Notes: a model not told the origin generated them from the letters alone. A stretch of 64,000 nucleotides of DNA from JBCBCP01 sp039817385 (GCA_039817385.1 JBCBVY010000004.1:62001-126000), one strand, 5' to 3'. Shown: positions 42,555 to 52,650, counted from the stretch's first letter. Numbers and translations are program-made.

Positions 42555-45365
42555 CTAGGACTTGTCCTTCAGCGCAGCAAGCGCAGCAAAGGGGTTGTCC
42601 GGGTCGATGGCCTTTTCCTTGCGCGGCGGGCGGGCGGAGAAATTCTGGGCCTTGCCGCCCTTGGGCCCTTTCGACCCCTTGCCCTTTTGTGGCTTGCCCC
42701 GGCCCTTGCCCTGCGGCGCGCCGGAGTTGCGCGGGCCGCCGCCTTGGCGCGGGCGCGGCTGGCGGCCCCAGGTGAAGGTGTAGAAGACCTCCATTTCCGC
42801 CGGTGCTTCGGGGTCTGTGGTGGCCCCATCCGGTGCGTCAACAGGCGCGGCCTCTGCCTCGGCCACCGGCTCGGCGGGGGCTGTCGCCTCTGCGGGCGCA
42901 TCAGTTCCTTTCGCCTCTGCGGGCGCATCGGCCTCAGCCTCAGCCTTCGGCGCTTCGGCCTCAGCCTCCGGCGCGGCTTCCACCGCTTTCACCTTCGCCC
43001 GCTCGCCCCGCTCGGCCTTGTAGCCCAGCCCTTCCATCAGCCCCGCGAACTGCTCCAGCGTCATGCCGGTGATCGACAGCATGTCGGCCTTCGCCTCGAA
43101 CCCGCCGCGGGTGTCCTCGGCGCGCAGCATGTCGGCCAGACGCTCCAGCATGTCGATGCGGATCGCGCGATCCCCCGCGATCCGGTAGCCGGACATCGTG
43201 TCCGCCCCCGGCTCCGCCCCGCCCGGCACCGGGATCGTCACCAACCCCGGCGGCGGTGCCTCGGGAAAGACATCGAGGCCCTTTGACAGTGACCACAGCA
43301 CCAGCCGCAGCCGCGTTGCCGCCGGTTTCAGCAGCAGCGGCATGAAGATCGTGAACTGGCCAAAGCGCACGCCATGCTTGCGCAAGAGCGCGCGCGCGTC
43401 CTGATCGAGCGCCTTGACCTCGTCGGCCACGACGCTGCGCGGCACCACACCGAAATGCTCGACCATCTGGAAGGCAAAGCCGCGCGCCAGCCCGGTCAGC
43501 GTCTCGTCATTTTTCAGCGCCATCAGCGGCTCGAACAGCGCCGCGACCTTGCGGTCGATGAAGTGTTGCAGCCGGCGCGTGACCTTCTCTGCCACATCCG
43601 GGCCGGCCACATCATCCACAAACGCCTGCACGCGGGGTTTGAGCGGATCATCCCCCGCCACCAGCTTGCCCACCGCAGAGCTGCCCCACATCAGGCCGCC
43701 CTGTTCGGTGAAGTCCATCTCCGTATCGGGCGCGTTATAGAAGCGGTCCGCGCGCAGGTGGAAATGCGGGGCCAGCGCCTGAAGCGAGGCGGACTTGATC
43801 GCCTTGTCCTCGGCTTGCCCCGCGCCCTTTTCCTGGGAAAAGCGAAAGCCTTCCAGCTTGCCCACGGGTTGCCCTTCGACAGTCACCTGCCCATCGTCGT
43901 TCACTTCGGCCACGATGGCCTCCTTCTGGCCTAGCCGGCGAAGCAACACAGAGGTCCGCCGGTCTACAAATCTTGCTGTCAGCGCGCTGTGCAAGGCGTC
44001 TGACAAGCGGTCTTCTACATGCCGCGTCTCTGCGCGCCAATGGTCTATATCGTTCGTCCAGCCCGCGCGCTGCGCGACGTAGGTCCAGGTCCGCACGAAG
44101 GCGAGCCGCTTGGAGATCGCGTCGATATCACCATCCGTCCGGTCGATGCGTTTGATCTGGCGGCCCAGCCACTCATCCGGGAGGCTCCCACGCTGGTGCA
44201 GGTAGTTGAAGATAACCTCAAGAAGGCCCGCATGTTCGGCAGGCCCAATGCCGCGGAAATCCGGCACCCGGCACACATCCCAGAGCAGGCGCACGGATTG
44301 CGCATCGGTGCAGCGCGCAAAGACCTCCGCCACTTGGCCAAGGGCGCGCAGCGCCGCCAGATCATCGGCCTCGCGCGCGCGGGCCAGCATCTCATCCTCG
44401 GGGGGCTTTTCGAGCGAACGGATCAACGCGTCGATGGAGCCGAATTGCAGCGCGTGGTTGCGCCAGTTCAGCTTCTTCAGCGGGGTGAAGCGGTGGTCGA
44501 CGATGGCGCGGGCCACTTCATCCTCCAGCGGGCGGGCATCGCCGGTGACGCCAAACGTGCCGTTCTTCGTGCCCCGGCCCGCGCGGCCTGCGATCTGGGC
44601 AAGCTCGTTTGGCGCCAGCGGGCGCATCCGCCGCCCGTCGAACTTGATGAGCGAGGAAAACGCAACGTGATCCACATCGAGGTTCAGGCCCATCCCGATG
44701 GCATCCGTCGCCACAAGATAGTCGACCTCCCCCGACTGGTACATCTCCACCTGCGCGTTGCGCGTGCGGGGGCTAAGGGCGCCCATGACCACCGCCGCAC
44801 CGCCTTTCTGGCGGCGCAGCAGCTCTGCAATCGCATATACATTTTCAACCGAAAAGCCGACAATCGCGCTGCGCGGCCGCATTCGGCTTATCTTTTTCGG
44901 ACCTGAATAGGCCAGCTGGCTCATCCGCTCGCGGCTGATGAACTCCACCCCGGGGACCAGCGCCGCAATTGGGCCGCGCATGGTGGCGGCGCCCAGGAAC
45001 TGCGTCTCGTGTAGGCCGCGGGCGCGCAGCAGGCGGTCGGTAAAGACGTGTCCCCGTTCGGGATCGGCGCAAAGCTGAATCTCGTCCACGGCGAGGAAAT
45101 CGACGCCCATGCCCTCCGGCATCGCCTCCACCGTGCAGACCCAGTATTGCGTGCGCGGCGGCACGATCCGCTCTTCCCCGGTGACCAGCGCGACCACTGA
45201 GGGGCCGCGCAGCGCGACGATGCGGTCATAGACCTCGCGCGCGAGCAGGCGCAGGGGTAGCCCGATGATGCCGCTGCGATGGGCCAGCATCCGCTCGATC
45301 GCGTAGGTGGTTTTGCCGGTATTGGTCGGCCCCAGAACGGCGACGACGCGGCCTGCCCTCGCCAT
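42555..45365 (-). CDS. SUV3/MgpS-like superfamily 2 RNA helicase
   Basis: The 936-residue helicase has Walker A GPTNTGKTTYAIERM at about 12-26, motif II VDEIQLCADPERGH, motif V/VI ATDAIGMGLNLDVDHVAF and QIAGRAGRGTKNG. A central helical region and a C-terminal low-complexity Ala/Glu/Pro tail of about 190 residues follow, ending in basic Gly/Lys-rich sequence (GKGRGKPQKGKGSKGPKGGK). The arrangement is like mitochondrial SUV3, an RNA helicase of the degradosome, with an added disordered RNA-binding tail. The ATG at 45365 is preferred to TTG 45377. It probably forms a transcription unit with the S4 and fdxA genes. Confidence 0.88.
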   Translation of the reverse strand: MARAGRVVAVLGPTNTGKTTYAIERMLAHRSGIIGLPLRLLAREVYDRIVALRGPSVVALVTGEERIVPPRTQYWVCTVEAMPEGMGVDFLAVDEIQLCADPERGHVFTDRLLRARGLHETQFLGAATMRGPIAALVPGVEFISRERMSQLAYSGPKKISRMRPRSAIVGFSVENVYAIAELLRRQKGGAAVVMGALSPRTRNAQVEMYQSGEVDYLVATDAIGMGLNLDVDHVAFSSLIKFDGRRMRPLAPNELAQIAGRAGRGTKNGTFGVTGDARPLEDEVARAIVDHRFTPLKKLNWRNHALQFGSIDALIRSLEKPPEDEMLARAREADDLAALRALGQVAEVFARCTDAQSVRLLWDVCRVPDFRGIGPAEHAGLLEVIFNYLHQRGSLPDEWLGRQIKRIDRTDGDIDAISKRLAFVRTWTYVAQRAGWTNDIDHWRAETRHVEDRLSDALHSALTARFVDRRTSVLLRRLGQKEAIVAEVNDDGQVTVEGQPVGKLEGFRFSQEKGAGQAEDKAIKSASLQALAPHFHLRADRFYNAPDTEMDFTEQGGLMWGSSAVGKLVAGDDPLKPRVQAFVDDVAGPDVAEKVTRRLQHFIDRKVAALFEPLMALKNDETLTGLARGFAFQMVEHFGVVPRSVVADEVKALDQDARALLRKHGVRFGQFTIFMPLLLKPAATRLRLVLWSLSKGLDVFPEAPPPGLVTIPVPGGAEPGADTMSGYRIAGDRAIRIDMLERLADMLRAEDTRGGFEAKADMLSITGMTLEQFAGLMEGLGYKAERGERAKVKAVEAAPEAEAEAPKAEAEADAPAEAKGTDAPAEATAPAEPVAEAEAAPVDAPDGATTDPEAPAEMEVFYTFTWGRQPRPRQGGGPRNSGAPQGKGRGKPQKGKGSKGPKGGKAQNFSARPPRKEKAIDPDNPFAALAALKDKS

Positions 45366-45380
45366 GACGGCCCCCAAAAT

Positions 45381-45941
45381 TTACAAGGTGCGGCCGATGC
45401 CCGTGCGTTCCAGCCGTTTGAGCGCCTCTTGTGCCTCTTCAAAGTTTGGATGCAAGTCCAAAGCACGCTGAAACGCCTCCGCCGCGCGGCGCGTGTCGCC
45501 CAGTTCCTGGAACATCACGCCAAGACCGAACAGTGCCTGGAAATGATCGGGGTTGAGCCGCAGCGCCTGGCCCAGGTCTTCAATGGCAGGGCCATATAGG
45601 TCCAGCGCGAAGTAAGCCCGCGCCCGGCTGTGCCAGCCTTCGGCAAAATCCGGCGCATGGTCCGTCAGCGCGGTCAGATGACCCACGGCGGTGCGGTACT
45701 CTTCCCGCTCCAGCGCCTCGCGCCCCCGCTCCAGCAGCATGTTCAGCGACGCAGAGCCCGACCGAGACCATTCAAGTTCAATCTCGCGGGTCAGGCGGGT
45801 GGCGGCGGCAGGCTCGGCCTCCCGCAATTGCGCCATCAGATCGCCCAGCCGCGCCTCTTGTGCCGCTGCAGGCAGCGAAAACCAGACCACACAGGTGATT
45901 ACCGTAACGACACACTGGCGAAGATATGTTTTGATATCCAT
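45381..45941 (-). CDS. Periplasmic TPR protein
   Basis: The 186-residue protein has a signal peptide (VVTVITCVVWFSLPAAAQ) followed by three to four TPR units: LNMLLERGREALEREEYRTA, WHSRARAYFALDLYGPAIED, ALFGLGVMFQELGDTRRAAE. It is predicted to be an exported scaffold. It is 15 bases upstream of the helicase gene, and divergent from the SCP2 gene with 70 bases between. Confidence 0.85.
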   Translation of the reverse strand: MDIKTYLRQCVVTVITCVVWFSLPAAAQEARLGDLMAQLREAEPAAATRLTREIELEWSRSGSASLNMLLERGREALEREEYRTAVGHLTALTDHAPDFAEGWHSRARAYFALDLYGPAIEDLGQALRLNPDHFQALFGLGVMFQELGDTRRAAEAFQRALDLHPNFEEAQEALKRLERTGIGRTL

Positions 45942-46011
45942 AACGCAGATGTAACAGCGTGCGGGCCATAATCAATCGGCCCTGCGCACCTCCAGACCCA
46001 AGGGACCAAAA

Positions 46012-46299
46012 ATGAGCGACGTTGTGAACCAGGCCGTGGCCGTACTGAACGAAAAGATGGCTGGCAGCTTTGACGGCACCGCCAAGTTCGAGATCGAAGG
46101 CGAAGGCGCGATCATCATCGACGCGGACGGCGCGCGCGCGGGCGATGACGCTGCCGACGTAACCATGACCGCTGATGCAGAGACGTTTCAGTCCATCCTT
46201 TCGGGCGACACGAACCCCACCGCCGCCTTTATGACCGGCAAGCTCAAGGTCGATGGCGACATGGGCATGGCGATGAAGCTTGGCACAGTATTGGGCTAA
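46012..46299 (+). CDS. SCP2 sterol-binding domain protein
   Basis: The 95-residue single-domain protein has the SCP2 fold: AVLNEKMAGSFDGTAKFEIE, ADVTMTADAETFQSILSG and FMTGKLKVDGDMGMAMKLG. Bacterial members bind acyl chains or hydrophobic ligands rather than sterols. Three bases separate it from the lipase-like gene, so the two probably form a lipid-handling operon. Confidence 0.92.
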   Translation: MSDVVNQAVAVLNEKMAGSFDGTAKFEIEGEGAIIIDADGARAGDDAADVTMTADAETFQSILSGDTNPTAAFMTGKLKVDGDMGMAMKLGTVLG

Positions 46300-46302
46300 G
46301 CC

Positions 46303-47262
46303 ATGACGCTTGAGGCTGCACCGCTCTTTACCGACGTTATGCCGGGGCCGGACGCGCGTGCGGCCTATTGGGCAACCACGTCCGATGGCCTGCGCATCCG
46401 CTTGGGCCATTGGGGCGTGCCGGAGGGGGCGAAGGGCACCGTCCTGTTTTTCCCCGGGCGCACCGAATATGTTGAGAAATACGCGCTGGTTGCGGGCGCG
46501 CTCTTGGAACGCGGCTATGCTACGCTGACCATCGACTGGCGCGGTCAGGGCCTTGCGAGCCGGATGCTGGACGAGCCGCGTGTGGGCCATGTCGAAAGCT
46601 TCATGGATTACCAGACCGACATTGCCGCGATGCTGGACGCCGCGCGCGCATTGTCCCTGCCGGAGCCGTTTTTCCTCATGGGCCATTCTATGGGCGGCTG
46701 CATCGGCCTGCGCGCCCTGCACGAAGGGCTGCCCGTCGCAGCTGCTGCCTTCACTGGCCCGATGTGGGGCATCCGCATCCCCCAGCACATGCAGCCGCTG
46801 GCGTGGGTTCTGGGCCGCCTGATGCCCGCCATCGGTCAGGGCCACAGCTTGCCCCCCAGCACCAAGATCCAAAGCTACGTGCTGGCCGACCCGTTCGAGA
46901 ATAACCTGCTGACCCGCGACCGGGAGATGTGGGACATGATGGGCAACCACCTGCGCGCCCATCCCGAGCTGCAGCTGGGCGGGCCCAGCTACATCTGGCT
47001 GCATCAGGCGCTGATGGAGTGCAATGCGCTGGCCCGGTTGCCTGCGCCGTCCGTGCCCTGCATCGTCTTTCAGGGCACCAATGAACGCATCGTGCACACG
47101 GGCCGCATCGCGGACCAGATGGCGCGCTGGCCAAACGGCACCCTGCGCCTGATTGCGGGGGGCGAGCATGAGGTGCTGATGGAAGGCCCCGCGGTGCGCG
47201 GTGCCATCCTGGACGAGGTTGTCGCCCATTTCGAAGGGGCCGAGCAGAGCGCGGTGGCCTGA
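46303..47262 (+). CDS. Alpha/beta hydrolase, lysophospholipase (PldB) type
   Basis: The 319-residue hydrolase carries the nucleophile elbow GHSMGG with Ser129. The oxyanion side is VLFFPGRTEYVEKY, DWRGQGLASR follows, and His is in GGEHEVLME near the C terminus. FQGTNERIVH occupies the usual acid position, where Glu or Asp would act. No signal peptide, so cytoplasmic or membrane-associated. It follows the SCP2 gene by three bases. Monoacylglycerol lipase activity is the alternative. Confidence 0.88.
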   Translation: MTLEAAPLFTDVMPGPDARAAYWATTSDGLRIRLGHWGVPEGAKGTVLFFPGRTEYVEKYALVAGALLERGYATLTIDWRGQGLASRMLDEPRVGHVESFMDYQTDIAAMLDAARALSLPEPFFLMGHSMGGCIGLRALHEGLPVAAAAFTGPMWGIRIPQHMQPLAWVLGRLMPAIGQGHSLPPSTKIQSYVLADPFENNLLTRDREMWDMMGNHLRAHPELQLGGPSYIWLHQALMECNALARLPAPSVPCIVFQGTNERIVHTGRIADQMARWPNGTLRLIAGGEHEVLMEGPAVRGAILDEVVAHFEGAEQSAVA

Positions 47263-47290
47263 GCGCCCCCGCGGCCCTAGCTTAGCCCGC

Positions 47291-48295
47291 ATGGCACTGC
47301 TCGAATTCACGCAAGCCGGCATCTATTGCGCGGCCGGGGACTTCTACATCGACCCGTGGCGGCCCGTGCCGCGCGCCGTCATCACCCACGGCCATGCCGA
47401 TCACGCGCGCCCCGGCATGGGCCATTACCTGTGCACAGACGGCTGCGCGCCCGTCATGCGCCACCGCCTTGGCGCAATTGACGTGCAAACCGCCCGCTAT
47501 GGTGAGGTTCTGGACCTGAACGGCGTCTCCCTGTCCTTCCACCCGGCAGGCCACGTGCCCGGATCTGCGCAGGTGCGCGTGGAACAGGGCGGCGAGGTCT
47601 GGGTGGTGTCGGGCGATTACAAAGCTGTCGACGATGGGCTGAGCGCCCCGTTTGAGCCGGTGCGCTGCCACCATTTCATCACCGAATCCACCTTTGGCCT
47701 GCCCGTCTTCCGCTGGGCGCCGCAGGCGCAGGTCGCCGCGCAGATCAACGACTGGTGGCGCGGGTGCCGGGATGCAGGGCAAACGGCGGTGCTGGGGGCC
47801 TACGCGCTGGGCAAAGCGCAGCGGCTGTTGTCGATGCTGGACCCCGGGATTGGGCCGATCATGACCCACGCGTCGGTCGAGAACACCAATGCGATCCTGC
47901 GGGCGCAGGGCTTTGCGCTGCCAGACACGGTGCGCTGCACGCTGGACACGCCGGTGAAGGACCATCCCGGCGCCATTCTGATCGCGCCGCCCTCCGCCAC
48001 TGATGCAAAATGGGCGGCCCGCTGGGGCAGCCGCCAAACGGCCTTCGCCTCCGGCTGGATGGCGATCCGCGGCATCCGGCGGCGCCGTGCGGGGGACCGG
48101 GGCTTTGTCATCTCGGACCACGCGGATTGGGACGGCCTCTTGCAGGCGATCACCGATACTGGCGCTGAAAACATATACGTGACGCATGGTTACACAGATA
48201 TCTTTACGCGCTACCTGAATGAAAACGGCTGGAACGCCCGCGTGGTGCCCACCGAGTTTGGCGGCGAGGAAGACGACGCGCCCGAGGCCGCATGA
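47291..48295 (+). CDS. Ligase-associated DNA exonuclease (metallo-beta-lactamase fold)
   Basis: The 334-residue protein has a metallo-beta-lactamase/beta-CASP-like core: HGHADHARPG with first His at about 33, FHPAGHVPGSAQVRV, VSGDYKAVDDG and ISDHADWDGL. This matches the nuclease often encoded with bacterial ATP-dependent DNA ligases for end repair. The ATG at 47291 is 28 bases after the hydrolase gene. It overlaps the ligase gene by four bases. The usual further partners, an Lhr-type helicase and a metallophosphoesterase, are not adjacent here. Confidence 0.9.
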   Translation: MALLEFTQAGIYCAAGDFYIDPWRPVPRAVITHGHADHARPGMGHYLCTDGCAPVMRHRLGAIDVQTARYGEVLDLNGVSLSFHPAGHVPGSAQVRVEQGGEVWVVSGDYKAVDDGLSAPFEPVRCHHFITESTFGLPVFRWAPQAQVAAQINDWWRGCRDAGQTAVLGAYALGKAQRLLSMLDPGIGPIMTHASVENTNAILRAQGFALPDTVRCTLDTPVKDHPGAILIAPPSATDAKWAARWGSRQTAFASGWMAIRGIRRRRAGDRGFVISDHADWDGLLQAITDTGAENIYVTHGYTDIFTRYLNENGWNARVVPTEFGGEEDDAPEAA

Positions 48296-49881
48296 AGGAT
48301 TTCGCAGACCTCTTTGCCGCGCTGGACCAAAGCACGAAGACCACCGTAAAAACGGCCGCCCTCGCCCGGTATTTCGAGACGGCGGACGAGGCCGATCGGC
48401 TCTGGTGCATCGCGATGTTCTCGGGCCGCAGGCCCAAGCGCGCGGTCACCACCACGCAGCTGCGCGCATGGGCGGCGGAGCGGGCGGGCATCCCCCTGTG
48501 GCTGTTCGAGGAATGCTACCCCATCGTGGGCGATTTGTCGGAGACGATCTCGCTCGTGTTGCCGGACCCGGACGGGGCCGCGGATCGCACCCTTGCGCAG
48601 TGGATCACCGACCTGCGCGGGCTGGCCCGTGTGGACGAGGCCGCGCGTAAAGTCTTTGTGCTGGACGCGTGGGACAGGCTCGGCGGGGCGGAGCGGTTTC
48701 TGTTCAACAAGCTGATCACGGGCGGCTTTCGCGTGGGCGTCAGCCAAAAGCTGATGACGCGCGCCCTGGCGCAGGCGACGGGCCGGGACGAGGCGGACCT
48801 CGCCCACCGGCTGATGGGCAACTGGACGCCGGATGATGTCACCTGGCACAGCCTGATCGAAGCGGAGGACGCAAGCGCAGACGCCGCGCGCCCCTACCCG
48901 TTCTATCTCGCGCACGCGCTCGAAGACGGCCCCGAAAGCCTTGGTGACCCGGCAGACTGGCGCGCCGAATGGAAATGGGACGGCATCCGCGGCCAGTTGA
49001 TCCTGCGCGAGGGGGCGCATTTTGTCTGGTCCCGCGGCGAGGAGTTGATGACAGATCGTTTCCCTGAACTCGCCGCGGCCAAGGATTTCCTGCCGATGGG
49101 CACGGTGCTGGACGGGGAAATCCTGGCCTGGCAGGACGGGCCGATGTCCTTCAACGCGCTGCAAAAGCGGATCGGGCGCAAGACGGTGCCGAAAAAGCTG
49201 CTGGCCGAAGCGCCGGTCATCCTGCACGCCTATGACCTGCTTGAAGAGGACGGTGCGGACACTCGCCCCCTGCCCTTTGCGACCCGCCGCGCGCGGCTTG
49301 AGGCGCTCTGTGCCGGGTTACCGCCCGAGGCGCCGGTGAAACTGTCGCCGCAGCTGCCACTTACCGATTGGCAAGTGCTGGCTAAAACGCGCGCAACAGC
49401 CCGTGAGGCGCAGGCCGAAGGGCTCATGCTGAAGCGCGCGGGCAGCCCCTATCTCGTGGGCCGCAAGAAGGGTGATTGGTGGAAGTGGAAGCTCGACCCG
49501 CTGACCATCGACGCGGTGATGATCTATGCCCAAGCAGGCTCGGGGCGCCGCGCAAACCTGTTCACCGATTTCACCTTCGCCGTTTGGAATGGGAACGCGC
49601 TGGTGCCCTTCACCAAGGCCTATTCCGGCCTGACCGACGCGGAGTTCCGCCAGATCACCGCATGGGTGCGCAAGAACACCCTGCAACGCTTTGGCCCCGT
49701 CCGGCAAGTCACGCCCGAGCATGTGTTCGAGATCGCCTTTGAAGGCATCCAGGCCAGCACGCGGCACAAGTCCGGCGTTGCGCTGCGCTTTCCGCGCATG
49801 TCCCGCTGGCGCCATGACAAACCCGTGCAAGAGGCAAACACGATGGACGATTTGAAAGAGATGCTGGCCACCTATGGATAA
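48292..49881 (+). CDS. ATP-dependent DNA ligase
   Basis: This 529-residue ligase has the adenylated lysine Lys228 in EWKWDGIRGQ, motif III LDGEILAW, motif IV EGLMLKRAGSPYLVGRK and motif V WWKWKLDP. The N-terminal alpha-helical DNA-binding domain spans residues 1-190 and the OB fold the last 130. It differs from the housekeeping NAD-dependent LigA and is expected to act in DNA repair with the upstream nuclease. The stop lies inside the next gene (8-base overlap). Confidence 0.94.
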   Translation: MKDFADLFAALDQSTKTTVKTAALARYFETADEADRLWCIAMFSGRRPKRAVTTTQLRAWAAERAGIPLWLFEECYPIVGDLSETISLVLPDPDGAADRTLAQWITDLRGLARVDEAARKVFVLDAWDRLGGAERFLFNKLITGGFRVGVSQKLMTRALAQATGRDEADLAHRLMGNWTPDDVTWHSLIEAEDASADAARPYPFYLAHALEDGPESLGDPADWRAEWKWDGIRGQLILREGAHFVWSRGEELMTDRFPELAAAKDFLPMGTVLDGEILAWQDGPMSFNALQKRIGRKTVPKKLLAEAPVILHAYDLLEEDGADTRPLPFATRRARLEALCAGLPPEAPVKLSPQLPLTDWQVLAKTRATAREAQAEGLMLKRAGSPYLVGRKKGDWWKWKLDPLTIDAVMIYAQAGSGRRANLFTDFTFAVWNGNALVPFTKAYSGLTDAEFRQITAWVRKNTLQRFGPVRQVTPEHVFEIAFEGIQASTRHKSGVALRFPRMSRWRHDKPVQEANTMDDLKEMLATYG

Positions 49882-50746
49882 GCCCTTCGCACCGCCACCG
49901 CCCGCGCCCCGCACCCCCGAAACGCAGCTGCCCGAGGGCGCGTGCGACGCCCATGTGCATCTGATGGGGGGCGTGGATGATTTCCCGCTTTGGGAAGGCC
50001 GCGTTGAAAACCCGGCGGAGGGGATCAACTTCGACTCCTGGATCAAGATGTATCACGAACATCTTGATACGCTTTGCCTTTCCCGCGGCGTGATCGTGCA
50101 TTCGATCTTCTATGGGACAGACAACACCGTGACCCTGCGCACGCTGGAGACGCTTGGACAAGGCTTCAAGGGCGTTGGCCTCTTGCCCGATGGCGCCACC
50201 CGCGCAGAGGTGCGCGCGCTGGCCGGCAATGGCATCAAGGCGGTGCGCCTGAACTACGTGCACGGCGGCGTGCTGTCATGGGACGGGGCGAAGACGATGG
50301 CGGGCCTTTTGGCCGATCAGGGGATGCACATCCAGATGCTGCTGCACGCGGACCAGCACCTTGATGATCTGGCAAAGGACATTGAACGCCTGCCGGTCCC
50401 GCTGGTCATCGATCACCTTGGCTGGCCCTCCACTGACCTTTCGGTAAGTGGCCCCGGCATCACCACCGCCTGCGCCCTGATGGGCGAAGGGCACATCCAC
50501 ATGAAACTCAGCGCGCCTTACCGAATGGTAAGTGCGCCTTACGAGCCGGCAAGCGCCCTGATCCGCCGCTATCTCGATGCCACGCCCGAACGCTGCCTCT
50601 GGGGCTCCGACTGGCCCCACGTCATGCTGAACGGGGCCGAGATGCCGCACGCGGCGGACCTGCTCGATCAGGTTGGCAGCCTGACCACGCCCGAGGAACG
50701 GCAGCTTGTGTTCACGGATACACCCCACGCGCTCTTCTTTGCATAG
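49874..50746 (+). CDS. Amidohydrolase-2 family metal-dependent hydrolase
   Basis: This 290-residue TIM-barrel hydrolase begins with the metal site CDAHVHLMGG. LLHADQHLDDL and LVIDHLGWPS follow, then the terminal Asp in LWGSDWPHVML. These features fit the PF04909-type amidohydrolases acting on lactones or decarboxylating aromatic acids (LigI- or 4-sulfomuconolactone-like). The substrate is not identifiable. The overlap with the ligase gene suggests shared transcription but not a shared pathway. Confidence 0.87.
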   Translation: MDKPFAPPPPAPRTPETQLPEGACDAHVHLMGGVDDFPLWEGRVENPAEGINFDSWIKMYHEHLDTLCLSRGVIVHSIFYGTDNTVTLRTLETLGQGFKGVGLLPDGATRAEVRALAGNGIKAVRLNYVHGGVLSWDGAKTMAGLLADQGMHIQMLLHADQHLDDLAKDIERLPVPLVIDHLGWPSTDLSVSGPGITTACALMGEGHIHMKLSAPYRMVSAPYEPASALIRRYLDATPERCLWGSDWPHVMLNGAEMPHAADLLDQVGSLTTPEERQLVFTDTPHALFFA

Positions 50747-50808
50747 CCGCGACATTGCCCAAGGCGCGCGCAGCCATTAGCTACGTCGCAATCACAAAAG
50801 GATCCCAC

Positions 50809-52626
50809 ATGCTCCACCTGCCCTTCCCCGTCCGCGATGCCGCCGCCTCCGGGTCCGAGCCGCTTGGCAACCTGCCCGAATGGAACCTCGACGACCTTTA
50901 TTCCGGGGAAGACGCGCCGGAGCTGAAACGCGATCTGGACTGGCTGGAGGGTGCCTGCAAAAGCTTTGCGGCCGACTACGAGGGTCAGCTGGCCTCGCTG
51001 GATGCGGCGGGCCTTCTGGACTGTATCCAGCGGCAGGAGCGCATCAACGGCATCGCGGGGCGCATCATGTCGTTTGCGGGCTTGCGGTATTATCAGCAGA
51101 CGACTGATGCGGGCCGGGCCAAGTTCATGGCGGACCTGCAGGAAAAGATCACCAACTTCACCACGCCGCTGGTTTTCTTCACGCTTGAGCTGAACACGCT
51201 GGAAGACGACCACCTCGCCCAGCGCCTTGCCGCAAGCGAAGACCTCGCGCGGTACAAACCCGTGCTCGACCGCATCCGCGCGATGAAGCCCTACCAGCTT
51301 AGCGACGAGTTGGAGAAGTTCCTGCACGATCTGGGCGTGGTCGGCGACGCGTGGGAGCGTCTGTTTGATGAGACGATCGCGGGGCTGGAATTCAACGTCG
51401 CGGGTGAGACGCGCAACATCGAAGGCACGCTGAACCTGCTGACCGACCCGGACCGCGCCCTGCGCCAACAGGCCGCCGAGGAGCTGGCCCGCGTTTTCCA
51501 GGCCAACATCAAGACCTTCGCCCGGGTGCACAACACCCAAGCCAAGGAAAAAGAAATCCTCGACCGCTGGCGCGGGATGCCAACCCCGCAGACGGGCCGC
51601 CACCTGTCCAATCACGTGGAGCCGGAGGTGGTCGAGGCCCTGCGCAAGGCCGTCGTCAACGCCTACCCGCGCCTTAGCCACCGCTACTACAAGCTGAAGG
51701 CCAAATGGCTGGGGCTGGAGACGATGCAGGTCTGGGACCGCAACGCGCCGCTGCCGCTGGAAGACCCGGCGCTGGTCAGTTGGGATCAGGCGCAAAGTAC
51801 GGTGATGGATGCCTACGCGGCCTTCGATCCGCGCATGGCAGAGATCGCCAAGCCGTTCTTTACCGATGGATGGATCGACGCGGGCGTGAAGCCGGGCAAG
51901 GCCCCGGGCGCCTTTGCTCACCCCACCGTGACGGACGTGCACCCTTACGTGATGCTGAACTACCTTGGCAAACCGCGGGACGTGATGACACTGGCCCATG
52001 AATTAGGCCACGGCGTGCATCAGGTGCTGGCCGCGGGCCAGGGCGAGATGCTGTCCTCCACCCCGCTGACGCTGGCAGAGACGGCGAGCGTCTTTGGCGA
52101 AATGCTGACCTTCCGCAAGATGCTGGACGCGGCGGACACGCCCGCGCAGCGCAAGGTCCTGCTGGCGGGCAAGGTGGAGGACATGATCAACACGGTTGTG
52201 CGCCAGATCGCCTTTTACGATTTCGAGTGCAAACTGCACGACGCCCGCCGCGGCGGGGAGCTGACGCCCGAAGACATCGGCGCGCTCTGGATGTCGGTGC
52301 AGGGCGAAAGCCTCGGCCCCGCGTTTGAATTCATGGAGGGGTATGAAAGCTTCTGGGCCTATATCCCGCACTTCGTGCACTCGCCCTTCTACGTCTACGC
52401 CTATGCCTTCGGCGACGGCCTCGTGAATGCGCTGTATTCGGTCTATGCCAGCGGCGCGGAGGACTTCGAGGAGAAGTATTTCGACATGCTCAAGGCGGGC
52501 GGCTCGAAGCACCACAAAGACCTGCTCGCCCCCTTTGGCCTTGACGCCTCAGACCCCGCGTTCTGGGACAAGGGGCTGAGCATGATCGAAGGCTTCATTG
52601 ACGAGTTGGAGGCGATGGAAGCCTAA
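50809..52626 (+). CDS. pepF: M3-family oligoendopeptidase F
   Basis: This 605-residue cytosolic zinc peptidase has the HELGH motif at His397-His401, with the third ligand Glu in LTLAETASVFGEMLTF. HDARRGGELT and a C-terminal PFYVYAYAFGDGLVNALYSVY are typical of PepF/PF01432. It degrades oligopeptides of about 7-17 residues in other species. The ATG at 50809 follows AAAAGGATCC. A strong terminator follows at 52651. Confidence 0.93.
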   Translation: MLHLPFPVRDAAASGSEPLGNLPEWNLDDLYSGEDAPELKRDLDWLEGACKSFAADYEGQLASLDAAGLLDCIQRQERINGIAGRIMSFAGLRYYQQTTDAGRAKFMADLQEKITNFTTPLVFFTLELNTLEDDHLAQRLAASEDLARYKPVLDRIRAMKPYQLSDELEKFLHDLGVVGDAWERLFDETIAGLEFNVAGETRNIEGTLNLLTDPDRALRQQAAEELARVFQANIKTFARVHNTQAKEKEILDRWRGMPTPQTGRHLSNHVEPEVVEALRKAVVNAYPRLSHRYYKLKAKWLGLETMQVWDRNAPLPLEDPALVSWDQAQSTVMDAYAAFDPRMAEIAKPFFTDGWIDAGVKPGKAPGAFAHPTVTDVHPYVMLNYLGKPRDVMTLAHELGHGVHQVLAAGQGEMLSSTPLTLAETASVFGEMLTFRKMLDAADTPAQRKVLLAGKVEDMINTVVRQIAFYDFECKLHDARRGGELTPEDIGALWMSVQGESLGPAFEFMEGYESFWAYIPHFVHSPFYVYAYAFGDGLVNALYSVYASGAEDFEEKYFDMLKAGGSKHHKDLLAPFGLDASDPAFWDKGLSMIEGFIDELEAMEA

Positions 52627-52650
52627 ACTGCGCCCATTCTCTAGGCACCA

